Source: Arthonia radiata (Eukaryota > Ascomycota > Arthoniomycetes > Arthoniales > Arthoniaceae). From it: 64,000 bases of DNA. The stretch's first letter is position 1. Every line of letters starts with the position of its first letter. The stretch lies in the NCBI GenBank assembly GCA_002989075.1, contig PSQN01000017.1:930001-994000 (forward strand). Reading direction: 5' to 3'. Below the pieces are notes generated by a model, which worked only from the letters and a program-made list of their open reading frames with translations, searched no databases and was not told the DNA's origin. The position numbers were made by a program, and so were the translations under genes. Shown here piece by piece: positions 46,643 to 59,795 of this stretch.

Positions 46643-47572
46643 GTGCGGAGGATGAGCTATTCGGTGCGGTTTGGTGAGGGGCGGTGAGGGGGTGGCCAGC
46701 AAGCGGGTGGGGTGTGGAGGGGTGAGAAATAAGGGAGATGAGGCTCGAAATGCTCGCGTGGAGCAGACTTGGGAGTGTGAGACTCCTGGTATGATGTGTG
46801 GTGGGCTGAAACAGTATAAAGATCTGAGCGCGAGGGTGTTTGTCCTTCATGCACTATACCACCTTGTTAGTTGTTTTGAAATTGAGGGTCTACAAAAATG
46901 TCTTTCTGAAGAGCCCCAATGGTCTCGAGTGTGCCCTACATATTCCAAGTGTATCAGCGGCGCCGGCGAGCTAGACTTAAATGCAGTATAACTATAGGGG
47001 AGGCAGGGTGTGCTGATACTCGCTTGATTTTGCCATATTGTGATCTTACTGCCTCTATCCCCCGTACAGCGTTTCCCAACAACGCAATGCACTGCACGAC
47101 ATAACGGGCAGCACGGGCGCCTGGAAATGCAAGAGTTCAACGCGGAAAGCGAACGTATGTGACGACCACGCCTCTCGACGTTAGATTAGAAGCTGTGTAG
47201 TATGGTATGCAAGCACGGTACAACTTTTTCCATATCCTTCCTCCATGCCTGACGCAATCGTGCAGACTTCGCTGCTTCTTCACTCGATCATTCGCTTTGA
47301 CTGTCTCCCCTGGCATCTTCAAGCACATTCATCCCGTGAGCCCCATTCGCAATACATACCCAGTCACGGCTGGCATTACACATCGTCTGCGTCTGCATCG
47401 TAGGTGAAGCGGCCAGCGAGACGCTCATTCCTCAACGACCAAGCCGTGTGCGGAGGGTCGTCTGCGAACAGATGTTGTCGACACGACATCACGAACCTCC
47501 TCTACTTCTCCATTGCCATTGACGATTCCTCGGCACTGGTAAAGCGTACACTTGCTTCTTGCGTGCTGGTCT
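46643..47572. other. Intergenic between convergent genes
   Basis: No gene recognised; it should hold the two 3' UTRs of the low-complexity gene (+) and PKC1 (-). Confidence 0.4.
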
Positions 47573-50500
47573 TCAGACAAAATCCGCCGAATACGAGAAT
47601 CCGCGAAACTCTTCTTGCATAGCCTGGCTCAGGACTGCAATCAACATTAGCATATCTGTCATCACCGGTGGGGAAATACCAAACTCACCCGAATGCACCG
47701 GCGTCAACACCGGCGTCACACTCGTAAACTCGCTATCAAAATTACTCGTATCCGTCGCGTTCTTAATCTGTGGCAAAAACGGCGCCGGCACGCGCTTATT
47801 CTGGATGTCGTCCCAGCTGACGTTCCTAAAGAAAGCATGGGACATGATCTCCTGCGCGTCCGTCGTACCGCTGCCCAGCCGTTGCTCGGGCTCGCGCATC
47901 AGCAGCTTCTGCAGGATGGAGACGGAGTCACGGGGCATGTGGATGGGGTAGAGGGGCTCGTCCGCGAGGATGGCGTCGTAGATCTCGTCCTCGTCCTCGC
48001 CGCGGAAGGGCGACTGCTGCAGGAGCATCTGGTAGATGAGGACGCCAAAGGCCCACCAGTCGACGGCGCGGCCGTACTTCTTGTCGAGGAGGATTTCAGG
48101 GGCCATGAACTCGGGGGTGCCGCAGAAGGTGCTGGTGGTGCTGCCGTGATACATGTCCTTCTTGCAGAGGCCGTAATCGGCGATTTTGATGTGGCCGTCG
48201 AGGGTGAGGAGGATGTTGTCGAGCTTGAGATCGCGGTAGACGACGCCGTTCTCGTGGAAGTACTTGAGCGCGAGGCACACCTCCGCGGCGTAGAACTGGG
48301 CGCGCTTGCCGCCGAACTGGCCGCGTTGGATGTGCCACATCAGATCGCCGCCGCTGACGTACTCCATGACGAAGTAGACGCGAGTCTCGGTCTGGAAGCA
48401 AGCGTGCAGACTGAGCAAGAATGGATGTCGGGCTCGGTTGGCGATGATGAACACGTCGCGTTCTGACTTGGTGCTTTCCACCTCGTCGTTCTCGATAATG
48501 AACTCCTTCTTCAGGACTTTGATAGCGTAGAGCTGCTTGGTGGCTTTAGTCTCCGCAAGCATGACCTTACCAAAGTTACCCTTGCCCAACACGGCAAGAA
48601 AATTGAAGTGGTCGAGGCCAATGCGCTTCTTCGGGCCAGACTGGTGCACAGATGCGACTGGATTCCGGTTCTCAACGAATTTATCGGCGGGACTCAGAGC
48701 GAGCTGCGTTGCAGGAGCAGGGGCTGGCTCCGGAGTCTTGGCTGGTGCGGGAGCTCGTTGGGGAGAGTGATGACGAGACGGTTCTGGCATGGCTGCAGGA
48801 GCTTGCTGATGGTGATATTGTTGTGGCATCAGAGTTGGTTGTGCAGACTGAGGTTGGCTATATGCCGCAGGCTTGTGTTGTCCTTGAGGCTGAGGTTGTG
48901 GTTGTGGTGTTGGCGGTTGCTGCTGTTGATTCCATGTATCGTATGCTCGCGGATCGTATGGTGCGTGACGGGGGTCGGGAGCAGGGGTAGATGATGGGCG
49001 TGAGCCTTGTGGTGTGGACCCGGCGGATCCAACATAGCTGCCGGACGTGCGGCTCGTCGGTGTAGGGCGTTGCTCACTTGTCGGGCTCTTCCCTTGTAGA
49101 GCATAGGTCGCAGCAATAGCCGCGTCGTTAGCTGCGTGAATGCGCGCGTCAACAGACATGGAGTCACCGCGAGGAGGTACTGGCCTTCTGTGTGTCTCTT
49201 TCGTAGGCGGCGGTGGATACGAAGGAGCTTGCGATGCCCCGGAGGGCGGGCGATACGACGTCTGCTCAATCTCTTCCTTGTACGATAATCGCTCGCGCGA
49301 GAGGTGCTCCACCATAGTGGCTTCAGTGTTGGAGTCGGAGATGGAGGAGGGAGTCGAGATATCTGCTATCCTAGTAGGCTTCTGAGGCCGGCGCACGTTG
49401 CCTGCCCGGTTGGCCGGTAGTCTCTTGATCTCCCGCAAAATATCGTTGGCAGCTTGCATAGTCATACCGCAGAAGTCTGGTACAAGGTGAGTGCACTGAG
49501 CGTGTGCAGTGAGCTTGCACTCGCGACATCTCCGGGGCACCTTGCGGCCGAGCGGCAAAAGGTAACCGCAGTGGCAGCACCAGTTGGCGCTGATATTGCT
49601 GTAGGCCTCGAAACGATGTGGGATGCGGTGGTTGAGTCGGGCTTCGTCGGGGTCGCTCTCAGCATTAGACTTACTAATGCACTTGGTGACGACCTTGGGG
49701 TAGCAGTCCGTGTGGCACATGTACTTGCAATCAGAGCATTGCATGCCAGTGGCATACTTGAGCAGCTCACCGCAGAAAGCACACCGCATGATGTTGTAGA
49801 AGCTCTGCGCAATGAACTTATGTCCATAGAGCTCATGCACCTCTTCTTGACGTTGCCGGATGGCGCCTCGCCGACCGAGACCAACATCGAACGCCTTCTT
49901 TTCTCGAGTTTGCTTTTGAAAACTGAGCGTAAGATGGATGCGGCCGACAGGCTCAAGAGAGAACCATGCATCGATCGAGACTGGAGCTGACTGCTGGTTA
50001 TCACCGCCAAAATTGCCTGCGTTACCGAGTCCTTGACCGAAGGGTTGACTACCTGCGCCAGATCCCGGAGCGAAGCCGCCCACGTTCTGGTTCGCTGGAC
50101 GGCCGTCCTTGTCTACCTTGTCAGCAGATACCCAGCCTGCTTGGTGCAGTTCAGTCTCGATTCTTTTTCGTCTCATTTCCTCCGCGATATCGGATATACG
50201 GATCCATAGGAGGCCAATGGGTCTGGGATGATCACCTCCGACTCGATCATACACCGTCAACTCGAGCTCGTTGCCTTTGTCGACGTCAATATCAAGGAAC
50301 TCATCTGTCCACCGGTCTGTTTTTGTAGCCTTTGTGCGTCCTTTGAAGTCGTCCTCAACCTTCAAGATGACAAACGTCTCAGGACCACGGGAAAATCTCG
50401 TGGTTGCTGCATGATTGACATCACTGACAGCATGTATCCTCATAGAAAGCGTACCGGTAAGTGGCTTCCGTAATGTTGGAGTGTTCATACTGTCATCTGC

Positions 50501-51329
50501 GAAACGAATTAATAAAAGTAGTCAAATGAAAGCTTGCTTGATCGTATTACTCACCGTCGGCTGCGTCGCTGGCTGACTCCATATCCAGATGGAGGTCTTC
50601 ATACCTTTTCAATGCTTGTGACAGAAGCTGGATCTTTTGCATGCTTTCCACTCGCCTGCCCTGTGCTTCCTGCCGTATCTTACGATCACCGTCCATGCTG
50701 TACGAACCCATGATCTTTTCTATGCCATCCTTATACTGTCTTTCGACATTGAGCTTGAATTGTAATTGTGACAGCATCAACTGAATTCGAGGACCAAGGT
50801 GCTCAGTGTCATCTTTGATAAGATCTGCATGCCGTGTTAGTTGCTTTGACTGTCATAGCCTCACTAGTATCCAACCCGTACCTAGTCGACTGTAGTTTGA
50901 TCTGCCTTTCTGCGCACCGCCTACGCCAGGGCCAGGCGGTGCGAAGGGCGCCCGTGGTGGACCGCTTGCCGGATTCTGCGATGTACTGTAGCCACCGTCT
51001 CCATAGTCTGGCTGCTCACCAGCGCCGATATCCTGGGGCCCATACGGAGCTCCTCGAGGCGGGTATCCAGATTGTCCGCCGTAACCCTGACCTCCACTCG
51101 GGCCACCTCCTCCCATAGACATATTGCCCATGCCCCTCCGCATCTGCAGCTCATTCAACCTGCTCTCGAAGTATTGGATATTACGGCGAGAATCGCGAAT
51201 CTGGACATCGGTATTGGCTTGCACGGCAGGGTTGTTGGCCGACTGGCGCATGCGTTGGAAGCCATCTATGAGGAGTTTTTCGCGCTGTATCTTGGCCTGT
51301 ATGTCTGCAATCACGGCTTCGTCGGACAT
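47573..51329 (-). CDS. pkc1: Protein kinase C (fungal Pkc1, cell-wall-integrity kinase)
   Basis: Four exons, 51329-50882, 50824-50555, 50496-47689 and 47634-47573, give 1195 aa. Order of domains: HR1 repeat at about 1-70 ('[15 protein letters not shown]'), Gly/Pro-rich linker, second HR1 at about 150-235 ('[19 protein letters not shown]'), C2 at about 250-375, two C1 zinc fingers at about 465-512 ('[18 protein letters not shown]') and 533-582, a Pro/Gln-rich linker, and the AGC kinase from about 860 ('[11 protein letters not shown]', '[11 protein letters not shown]', 'DYGLCKKDM', '[12 protein letters not shown]'). The tail has the hydrophobic motif '[11 protein letters not shown]'. The last intron (47635-47688, 54 nt, branch 'GCTAAT') is in frame and stop-free; removing it gives the family sequence '[13 protein letters not shown]'. 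Rho1-GTP and lipid activate it. Confidence 0.95.
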
Positions 51330-52033
51330 TTTGAGAGTTGTTGGTGGGGGCAAGCTCCGTTCAGCTGTGGTGTTGGCTCTCCCACTGCCCAGAGAGCGAA
51401 GTGGTTAAAGATGGTAGCCCACGCTTAGTTGGCAGTGCGACTCGCGATCGCTGTGGCGTCTTTGCCCTGAGCTGCGCGTCAGCGCGCAGATGTCGTCGTA
51501 ATCTTCTAAAGGCACTCCGGATGCGGTTAGGGTGCGCCAGGGCTGTAAAGGCTTTGCTTAGAGATCCCGAGACAAGCCAGAAGATGGAGATGGGGAGTGA
51601 ACATATAGGAACTTCCCCAGGTCGTCAGGGGTAGCTGGCATGGAAGAGAACAAACAAACACCGGAGTTATAATGGCGCGCCGCAAGGGTTCTGTAAACAG
51701 GTGAGGGAGAAACGGGCAATGATGCAATTCAACCGAGTCGGGCAAAGCCTGAGGCTGTGCAGTCCTCAGAATAGTCTAAAGAATCGAAGGGTTAGCTGAG
51801 AGCCCCTTATCGATGCAGAGAAGCACGGAGAAGAACTGAATTGAGAGTGCGCTTGGGATTGGGAAGAGCGCACTTGCTCGAGGTTAGGAAATGGAAAGAG
51901 ATGGCCAGGTTGAGTTGGTAGTGGGGGCTCAAAGCAGCAGGTTGCATGCTGCAGGGTCGACGTGAGGGGCAATAATACTGCTCTTCTGGAAAAGACTGAC
52001 AACGTGGTCCGTGCACTTGATACTGACTCTATG
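51330..52033. other. PKC1 promoter up to the repeat block
   Basis: No gene recognised. Ordinary base composition continues to about 52033, then switches abruptly to the AT-rich block. Confidence 0.45.
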
Positions 52034-52044
52034 TGGTCCCAATA
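52034..52044 (+). repeat. Left end of 11-bp inverted repeat bounding the AT-rich block
   Basis: TGGTCCCAATA, matched in inverse orientation at 61420-61430. Allowing G-to-A type changes, similarity extends about 20 bp further inward (a purine-rich stretch then AAATCTT-like). It marks exactly where composition changes from normal to AT-saturated. No convincing target-site duplication was found outside it. Confidence 0.6.
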
Positions 52045-52991
52045 TAGGGGGCAGATCTTAAAAATACTATATCTGGCTTGATAATAGGCTATATCTAGTT
52101 AATAGATATTCTATAAAGAGCTCTTTTCTAGCTCTATAAGAATATATAATTTTTATAAGCTATATACAAGATTTATAGAGCTATTAGTATATAGTATACT
52201 TATTTATATAAAAAGTTATATCTTAGATACTATAGACGCTAAACAGCTCTAGTATATAATCTTAGTATAACTAGATAAAACCTTTAAAGAGCTATCTATA
52301 GGTACTAGTTGAGCTATCTAAAACTAAGTATTAAGTATAGTAATATCTATAGAAGACTCTTAATTTTAGAGATCTTTAATAGATATTTTTATAAAATTAT
52401 AAAGCTTAAGAAACTAGATTTAGCTAAATTATTACTCTAATATAGTTTATAACTAAGTATACTACTATATATAAGTTAGATAGCTCTAATTATAAGTATA
52501 ATAGAATTATAAAAATATTAGTTTAAATTTTATTTACTACTATATATTAGACGCTCTATAGTTATACTTACTAGTCTTAATATCTTTAAATAGATATTCT
52601 TTCAAGCTATATATAGATACTAAGTTTCTAAGATAGAGCTATATATCTAGTATAGTAATTCTTAAAGAAAATCTTAGAAATAAGAGTATTTTAGTAAAGA
52701 TATATATATCAATATAAGCTCTAGACTACTAGTTATTCTTATATTATAGATTTATACTACTATTAGACTAAATACAGATCTAAAGTCTAAGTTTAATAGT
52801 TTTAGTTATAACTATAAACTAGCTATAAAAATATTAGTTTAAAGATTTTTTTTAATTAAGCTAGAGACTAGATAGTTCTACTACTAGTTCTTAATATAGA
52901 TAAATAGAACTTTTTAATAGCTATCTATAGATACTAAGATTCTAAGATACAGTAGAATATTAGATATAGTAACTTATATAAAAAAGCTCTA
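52045..52991. repeat. AT-saturated tandem array, left part (about 315-bp period)
   Basis: Almost only A and T, with CpA and TpG nearly absent, as in heavily RIP-mutated DNA. Related units begin at about 52245, 52565 and 52880; each holds an 'ACTAGTCTTAATAT'-like block, 'AGCTATCTATAGATACTA' and an ending like 'AAAATATTAGTTTAAA'. Unit 3 is cut at 52991 by the solo LTR and continues at 60625. No coding potential remains. Confidence 0.65.
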
Positions 52992-53158
52992 TGTAACGCC
53001 GGTCGCTGGGAGGACCGAACTAAGGCTCACTTGCCTTGTGTGCTTGTCGACCTTGGTGGTGGGTGTCTTGTGTGCTAGAGACTGAAAGGCAGGAGAGGCG
53101 AGACAGATTATAGAAGGTGAGAGGGGCTTGACTGAGATAGACAGAAGGTGAAGCACGT
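52992..53158 (-). repeat. Solo LTR, left fragment (interrupted by the full element)
   Basis: Starts TGTAACGCC like the complete LTRs and matches their first 167 bp. The other 305 bp lie at 60315-60619, summing to 472 bp, exactly the length of the intact LTRs. It is flanked by the 5-bp duplication CTCTA (52987-52991 and 60620-60624). Its last five bases (CACGT, 53154-53158) are the duplicated target of the nested element. It is less CpA-depleted than the inner copy. Confidence 0.85.
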
Positions 53159-53630
53159 TGTAACGCCGGTCGCTGGGAGGACCGAGCTAAGGCTCACTTG
53201 CCTTGTGTGCTTGTCGACCTTGGTGGTGGGTGTCTCGTGTGCTAGAGACTGAAAGGCAGGAGAGGCGAGACAGATTACAGAAGGTAAGAGGGGCTTAACG
53301 GAGATAGTTAGAAGGTAAAGTATGTTACTTAAATAGAGTTAAGAAACTTGTATTCAGATATTAAGTTAATAGACTAAAGTCTATTCTAAGGTCAGCCATT
53401 AGTCTAGCTATATAGTCTAAGGTACATAGGGAAGTCCCTCTATGTCCGTTAATCTCGACAATGTCTATATCGGGTTTATAAGGAACGTAGGCTCTTATAG
53501 CCGTCTTGTTCGATAATACCTACGGCGGGTTTATAGGCTTAGTCGGGAATAATGCTGGTAGGGCTGAGATAACTGGCGGTGGTTGATGCTTGGGTGTACG
53601 CTAGGCCGTCTGGGGCTGGTGCCCGTAACA
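53159..53630 (-). repeat. LTR (3' LTR of the minus-strand element)
   Basis: 472 bp, TGTAACGCC..CCCGTAACA, nearly identical to 59838-60309. The few visible differences are mainly C/T or G/A transitions. Confidence 0.9.
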
Positions 53631-53816
53631 CAATCCTCCCTCTTCTAGTTAAATTGTCCTCGATTGACTTTTAGCCTTTTAAACACCTATAAGTTGCGTT
53701 TCGTCCCTCCTTTTGTAACTAATCCGTAAGTCGCTATACCTCGCATAAAGTCCGTCGCTACGGGTCCTAATAAAAAGTACAGCTAATACCTGTTAATTAA
53801 AGCCTACGGTATTAAA

Positions 53817-54235
53817 ATGCCTTCTTGTTCTAGATGTGTGTCGACTAAGGAAAGGTGTGTGGTTCAGTTCGGGAAGGCGACGTATTCGGTGTGTACTCGG
53901 AATAAGAAGAGTTGTAATTTACGGGTGTTAATAGTAAATAGTATACCTTGTTCGTATCCTTTTGCGGTAACTAGAACTAACTTAATTGCAGCGCGTTCGG
54001 TTTATTTTTAATACTCCTTTTAGTCGGCTGCCCTTCAGCGTGCGAAGAGCCAACTACGTGCGTTAAAGGCTTAGGCAGCAGCGTTGGTTGCGGCTGTACA
54101 GCGTAACCGATCTAAGGTCCGAAAGTTGAAAGAGGAGGTTGAGAAGACTTGTACGTGGGTAGCAGCGAAGTTAGCTTAGAATAAATTGTTGGAGCAAGAA
54201 GAGTTTGCTGCGTCGATAGCTGGTAGTAATATATT
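53817..54235 (+). pseudogene. Antisense accessory ORF of the LTR element (Cys-rich finger plus coiled coil), broken
   Basis: On the strand opposite to gag-pol, next to the left LTR. Opens 'MPSCSRCVSTKERCVV', followed by a second Cys set ('VCTRNKKSCNL'). After stops the same frame continues as a charged coiled coil ('RSKVRKLKEEVEKTCTW', 'NKLLEQEEFA'). The stops at 54009, 54021, 54069 and 54177 are TAA or TAG at places that suit Gln, consistent with CAA/CAG mutated by RIP. ORFs of this layout accompany gypsy-like elements in other filamentous fungi (from memory). Function unknown. Confidence 0.6.
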
Positions 54236-55049
54236 TAAATGTCTGAGCGGGTTATCTGTTGACTTTCGGAGTAACCCCTACCCGGTATTGGGTGGTGGTC
54301 CTATAACGTAGTGGACTGGTTCGTTCGAGGGTAATCTGGGTACCGGCGAGGCACACTAGGTAGTAGATTAGAGTATTAGTGCTGCTATAACCGATTAATA
54401 TTCTGGTTCTAATATCGTCAGATAGTGTCTTTGTAGTTAGTCAGGTTTTGTTTCGGTTCCTATTAATTTTTATGTTTAGAATATCCTCTCTATTTTATAA
54501 GATACTGTCGTTTGCCTTAATATTGTCTATAAGCGCGAATCGTTTTAACCTTATACTCAGGTTCTTAATTGTTAGGAAGGATTTCTAGGTTGAGTCGTTC
54601 TACTTCTTAGAAGTAGGTTAGTTTTAATAGCGCTATATAGAATACAGAATGTATTTTTATTGTTTTTAGGAGTTTTAGTTTAAATGTTACAGGTCCTAAT
54701 TGCTATACAATTTTAAACGGTTTTGTCTTAGTATAGTCGAGTTTCTTGCTTAGTCTGATAGTTTTTAAGTTTCTTATAAGCAAGTAAGCTCTTTCCCCCT
54801 CTTTTATGCTTGTATTTAGGATACTTCTTAATTTATTATACTATCGTCTTATTTGTTTGTTAATAAACTCGCTGTCAGACTTTAACTGCTGGTGCAGGGT
54901 TTTTATGCTTGTAGCTATTCGTGTAGCTGTCTCGTTTTCGGTTGTATTGTATAGTTATCTTCTCTAAAGAGGGTAGTAGCTATACAAGGCGTAGAACGGG
55001 GTTGTCTTAGTTATATCGTTTTTTGTGTCGTTGTGCGCTGCTTGCGCTA

Positions 55050-57950
55050 CTAGTAGTAACTGTACCTAGTCGTTCTGCTGGTAGTTAATGTACGCCCGGA
55101 GATACTGCTCTAGCGTTTAATTCGTTCGTTCTGTTTGTCTGTCTGTTTGCGGGTAAAACGATATCGATATTTTCTATTTAGTTTCTAGTTGTTGCATTAG
55201 AGATGTTCAAAATCGTAAAACGAATTTCTAGTCTCTGTCTAAGACGATTTTTTGCGGTTAACTATAGTTGGCTAAGATAATCCGTAGGAAGGTATACGCT
55301 AGTTGTTCTAAGTTGCTAGCTTCCCTGTAAGACACGAAGTATGCGTACTTTGTTAGTTTGTTGCATATAACGAGGATAGCGTCGTAAACTACTTCTATAA
55401 GTAGATCCTCGGATATTGGGAGTTTAGTTATAAAGTTTAGTAATACCGTATGCTATAGTCTCTTAAGTGTTTCTAGTAGTTGTAGTTTACTGTATAGTAA
55501 ATGCCTCGGATGTTTAGTTCTTACGTATATATCGTATTCTCGGATATAATTCTCAACGTAGTGTCGGATTCTTAGGATATAATAGGTTCTTATAATCTTC
55601 TTTATAGTATTTTCGATGCCTTTGTGTCCTTTAGTTAGGTTATCGTAGAAGTTACTAATAATGTTTCGGATTAGATTCCTTGGAACATAAATTTTGCCTT
55701 AGAATTCGTAATAGCCTCTATTGTTCTTAGTTAATCCTAGGTTTCGTTTCTCGTTTTCCTGGTAGGTCTCAGAGTCGTTTAGAATGTCTGTAATTCGGTT
55801 GTCTAGTTCAATAACAAACTCGGTTGTTATAGCCAATTGATTGTATCTAATCTTATTATTCTGTTCTCGGAATATTGCGTGCTCGACGTGTTCCTTGTTA
55901 TTAAGGTAATCTAGTCGTCGGCTTAGAGCGTTAGCTCTGTCGTTCTCGGAACCTTTTTTGTAGGTAATAATAAAGTCGTATAAAGCTATAGTTTCTAATT
56001 ATCTGACTTGTCTGCGATTAAGCTTCTTTATTGTTGTAAAGTAAGTTAGGTTTTTGTAGTCCGTGTATATTATAATCGTATAGTTCGCTCCTTCTAGGTA
56101 AGCTCGTTATATTTCGAATGCTGCTATAATAGCTAAAAGCTCTTTATTGTAAATATTATAGTTCTATTCTATAAGTAACATTTTCCTTAAGTAGAAAGCT
56201 ACTGGTCTAAGCTTCCCTTCCTTGTTGTTTTAACTTATACATGCTCTAATTGTATAGTCTAACGCATCTGTTTCTATAATAATCGGCAGGTTAGGGTCAA
56301 ATATCGCTAATATAGGCTCAATCTTAAAAGCTTCCTTAAGCTCTTTAAATGCTGATTGTTCTTTTTGCGTCTAGAAGAATTCTATCGATTGTTTCGTCTA
56401 TTAAGACAGCGGTGCTATAATTCGGCTAAAGTTGGATATCTATCGCCTGTAGTAATTGGCAAAACTAAGAAACTATTGTAGTTGTTTTACATTCTTTAGT
56501 GTAGACCAGGTTAGAACGGATTAGATCTTTGAATCTTCTATTTAGAGATCGTGCTTGGTAATTATAAATCTAAGAAATTCGACGGATTGTTAGTAAAACT
56601 AGGTTTTCTTGATATCGATTCGTAAATCGGTACGCGCCAATCTTTCTAATACCTTCTTAATATATTTCTTATATTCTTCTAGTATACGGCTATATACTAG
56701 GATATCGTTTAGATAAGCAGTTATAAATATATTTAGGTAATCGCTAAGTATATTGTTAATTAGTTTCTAAAATAATGCTAGTGCGTTTATTAGCTTAAAG
56801 AGTATAACGCAATACTTAAAAAGTCCGTATCTAGTGCAGAAGGCTGTTTTTTATTCTTTGCCTTTTCGTATATAGATTAGGTTGTAAGCTCCTTATAGAT
56901 CAAACTTAGTAAACTATTGCACGTTATACAATTAGTCTGTTATTTTGTTGATGCGTAGTAGAGGGTATCAGTTCTTAAAAGTTACTCTATTTAGTTGTCT
57001 ATAATTTACGTAGAGTCGTAGTTTGCTATTCTTCTTTAGTATAAAGAGTATTAGGTATCTGGCTAGTAATGTTAATTTCTAGATAAATCCTTTCTTAAGA
57101 TTTTTGTTAAGATAGTCGCGGAGTGCTTAATTTTCTGCTTCTGATAGAGAGTATATTGGACCGAATATTGGCGTTTTGCCTTCTTATAAAGGTATTGTGT
57201 AATCCTACGGTTTGTGTTCTAGGAGAGCTGAGTTCGGCTTAGCTTCTTTAAACAGATATCGGAATTAATTGTATTCCTTAGGTATCTTAGTAATTAACTA
57301 AGTACTTATCGTCGTATAGAATCGTTAGCGTACAGTCGTCTCTTGTTTATACTTGCGTGTAGCTAGCTATAGACGAGATACTGCGTTAGACTTCTCTCGT
57401 AGAATTTCTGAATGTCGGAGTATAGTAGTGCTAACCCGCGTAAGTTCTTTATCGCGCTCCTTATCTTTACTACTAAAAATAGCTTGTAGAGTATTCGTTC
57501 TGTAGAACGACTCTTGTTTAGAGTGCTTGTACCTAGTAAAGAGAAGTTTCTTAGTTCTCTAATCTACTTCTAGGTTATATTGTTGCAACTAAGGTATACC
57601 TAGTATAGCGTAGTGCTGGTTAATATCTACGATATTATAAGTAATTTCTTTCTAATAGTTCCTAATTATTATACCTATTGGCGAAGTCTTGTAGTCGACT
57701 CTTTCCTCTATCCCTTAAAATCTAAACAGTGCGTAAGGTAATTTCTTCTTTTATGTTTGTATCTAACACTCCTTAACGCAGCGTATTAAGATAAAGTTAC
57801 CTGTTGCGTCTAAATCGATTATAATTTTAATATTTCTATAGTTTATTGTTGCCTGAGTATGTAGGTATGTTCTGTAGAAAGCCGAGCTCGTATAGAGCTA
57901 GACTCCTAGAGGGTTTAACCGTTGAACGGGCCGGTACTACTGCCCTTAAA
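55050..57950 (-). pseudogene. Degenerate pol: protease, reverse transcriptase, RNase H, integrase
   Basis: Read on minus. Protease-like 'DATGNFI' lies near 57815. RT opens 'FGPIYSLSEAEN' near 57165, and its catalytic box is 'YLNDILVYS' at about 56698-56715, where active enzymes have YLDD or similar. RNase H shows 'IYTDYKNLTYFTT' near 56060 and 'YKKGSENDRANALSRR' near 55940. The integrase finger reads 'REYDIYVR', with Tyr where the family has Cys, and the integrase core ends 'FYPQTDRQTERTN' near 55140 and 'TLEQYLRAYIN'. Stops interrupt every domain. Confidence 0.85.
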
Positions 57951-58899
57951 GCAGTCGGCCTAGTCTTTTTTCTGTTAATCGTATACGTTCTAAAGTAGTC
58001 TAGGTACTGAAACCTATTGTTGGTTGATTTGCTGTAAGAATTCCTGTGTGAGGTGTCCTAGTACTGCTCTTATTATAACGTCTAGTTTGTTGTTTACGAT
58101 CTCTACTTTAATTATACAACTATCGCTAGTTAAAACCTGTCGTATCTGTGGGTTATATATTGTTAGTTAAAGATATTGGTACTGGCTACGCAATTCTAGA
58201 CCCCTAATAAGGTAGTCTACTGGTCGTCGTAGGCGTAAGTAAATATATTTCGAAATATCGTTAATTTCTCTATTAACGCTTAACTTTCTATTATAGAAGG
58301 CTATCTAACAAAGTCTCTATATTATTCCTTTCTAACGGATTAGGGTTTGTTCTTTCTAGTTAGTATTGTTCTTAAGCGAGGATTCCGTACTATTAGAATC
58401 TATGTTTTTGTCTTCGAGTCGTTGTCTTGCCTGTAACGCATCGTAGCTGCTATCTTACTTAGCCTCTACGGTCTGTTCTTCCTTAGATTCCCCTTAGGTT
58501 TCTAGGTAAGGCGATCTAGGCCGTCCTCGGGTAAGGCCTAGTTTTTATGTCGAACCTTGTTTCAGAGATGTCGGTTTCTTCGGCTACCATTTTAATCCTA
58601 ATTTGTCGGATTCGTAGGTCGTACAATCGTTATCGTAGCACGCAGTCTAGAATAGTGTTTCGTGTAGTATAGAGGTATCTCGTACCTGCTGTCTCGGAAT
58701 AATGCGGTTAATGTTGTTCTAGTTCTATAGGTTTTGTTGTTTCTATTTTATTTGTCGTTCCTTTGTTTCTTTCTATAACTTAATGTCCGTATTCTAGTTC
58801 TTATATAAGTTAAATAAGTTCTATTTGTTGTGTTTTTTATTAAAAGTAACCCGATAGGTGTTCTCCTGTGTCTGAGTAGTTATATTGAAATGTTGTCGT

Positions 58900-59795
58900 A
58901 GGAAATAGGGTTTCTGAGGTCGATCGTTGTACCCGTTTCTACTAGTACTATTAAACTATTGTTTCTTAGAACGGCATTCTTTAACTTAATACCCTAGTTT
59001 TCCGCAATACAAGCATAGCTTGTTCTTTATTCTGTGTTCTCGTTTCTAGTTGTTTAGTTTACTACGGGGCTTCGTAAAGTCTAATTCTATTGGATTACCC
59101 CGGTCTTATTGTAAATTGTGCTTACTCCGAATTTAGGCGAACTTACCTAAGTTAGCTTCTTTCTTTTCTAACTGTCGTTTAAAGTTGCTGTCATCGATTT
59201 TCTTGGCTCGTTCTATAAACTTCTCTAGTTCGGTAAACTTTTCTCTACGAATATAGATAATTTCCTTAACATAGTTCTTTAAGCCTTTATAAAAGGCGTC
59301 GACTAGGGGTCCTTTATTCTATCCGGTTTGGTTAGCATACTATAGAAACTTAGCGGCGTATCGGCTGGCTGGTTCTGTCTAACAGAGTGTCTTAAGTTTA
59401 CGTACAGCAGTACGTCCGGAATCTATATTCCCGTACATCTATCGGAGCTTTTGCTAAAACGCAGCAAAGCTAGAGAAGAGCTCGTTAGTCTCTTCTTGTC
59501 GTTTGTTAGGTGCCTTGTAGAGGTAGTCTTTAAGATAGAAGTTAAACTATTTGTATACCTCGCTATCTACGTAGAATGCTGCAAACAAAACTATAGTACT
59601 GTTATTCGGAAACTAATTCTTATAAGTTTTAAAATATATAGCCAAGCGTGTTAGAAATAAAGTAAGTTTAGAATATTTATTAGAGAAGCTTTTGCTTATC
59701 TTAGTGTTAACGTCCAATATCTTATCTGTAGCGGTTATTTTGCTAGCTAGCTTATCCGTAGCGTTGCGGCTGTTAGGTACCAAAGTAGTAGACAT
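58900..59795 (-). pseudogene. Degenerate gag
   Basis: An open start at 59795 ('MSTTLVPNSRNATDKLASK') runs 60 codons. Further left, a zinc-knuckle remnant 'CLYCGKLGY' (about 59000) marks the nucleocapsid end; the last His of the usual CCHC is changed to Tyr. Stops occur between the two. Confidence 0.7.

Noticed and set aside
47693-48466. 257-codon plus frame rich in Val/Ala/Glu
   Set aside because: Antisense over the Pkc1 kinase domain; composition typical of a shadow.
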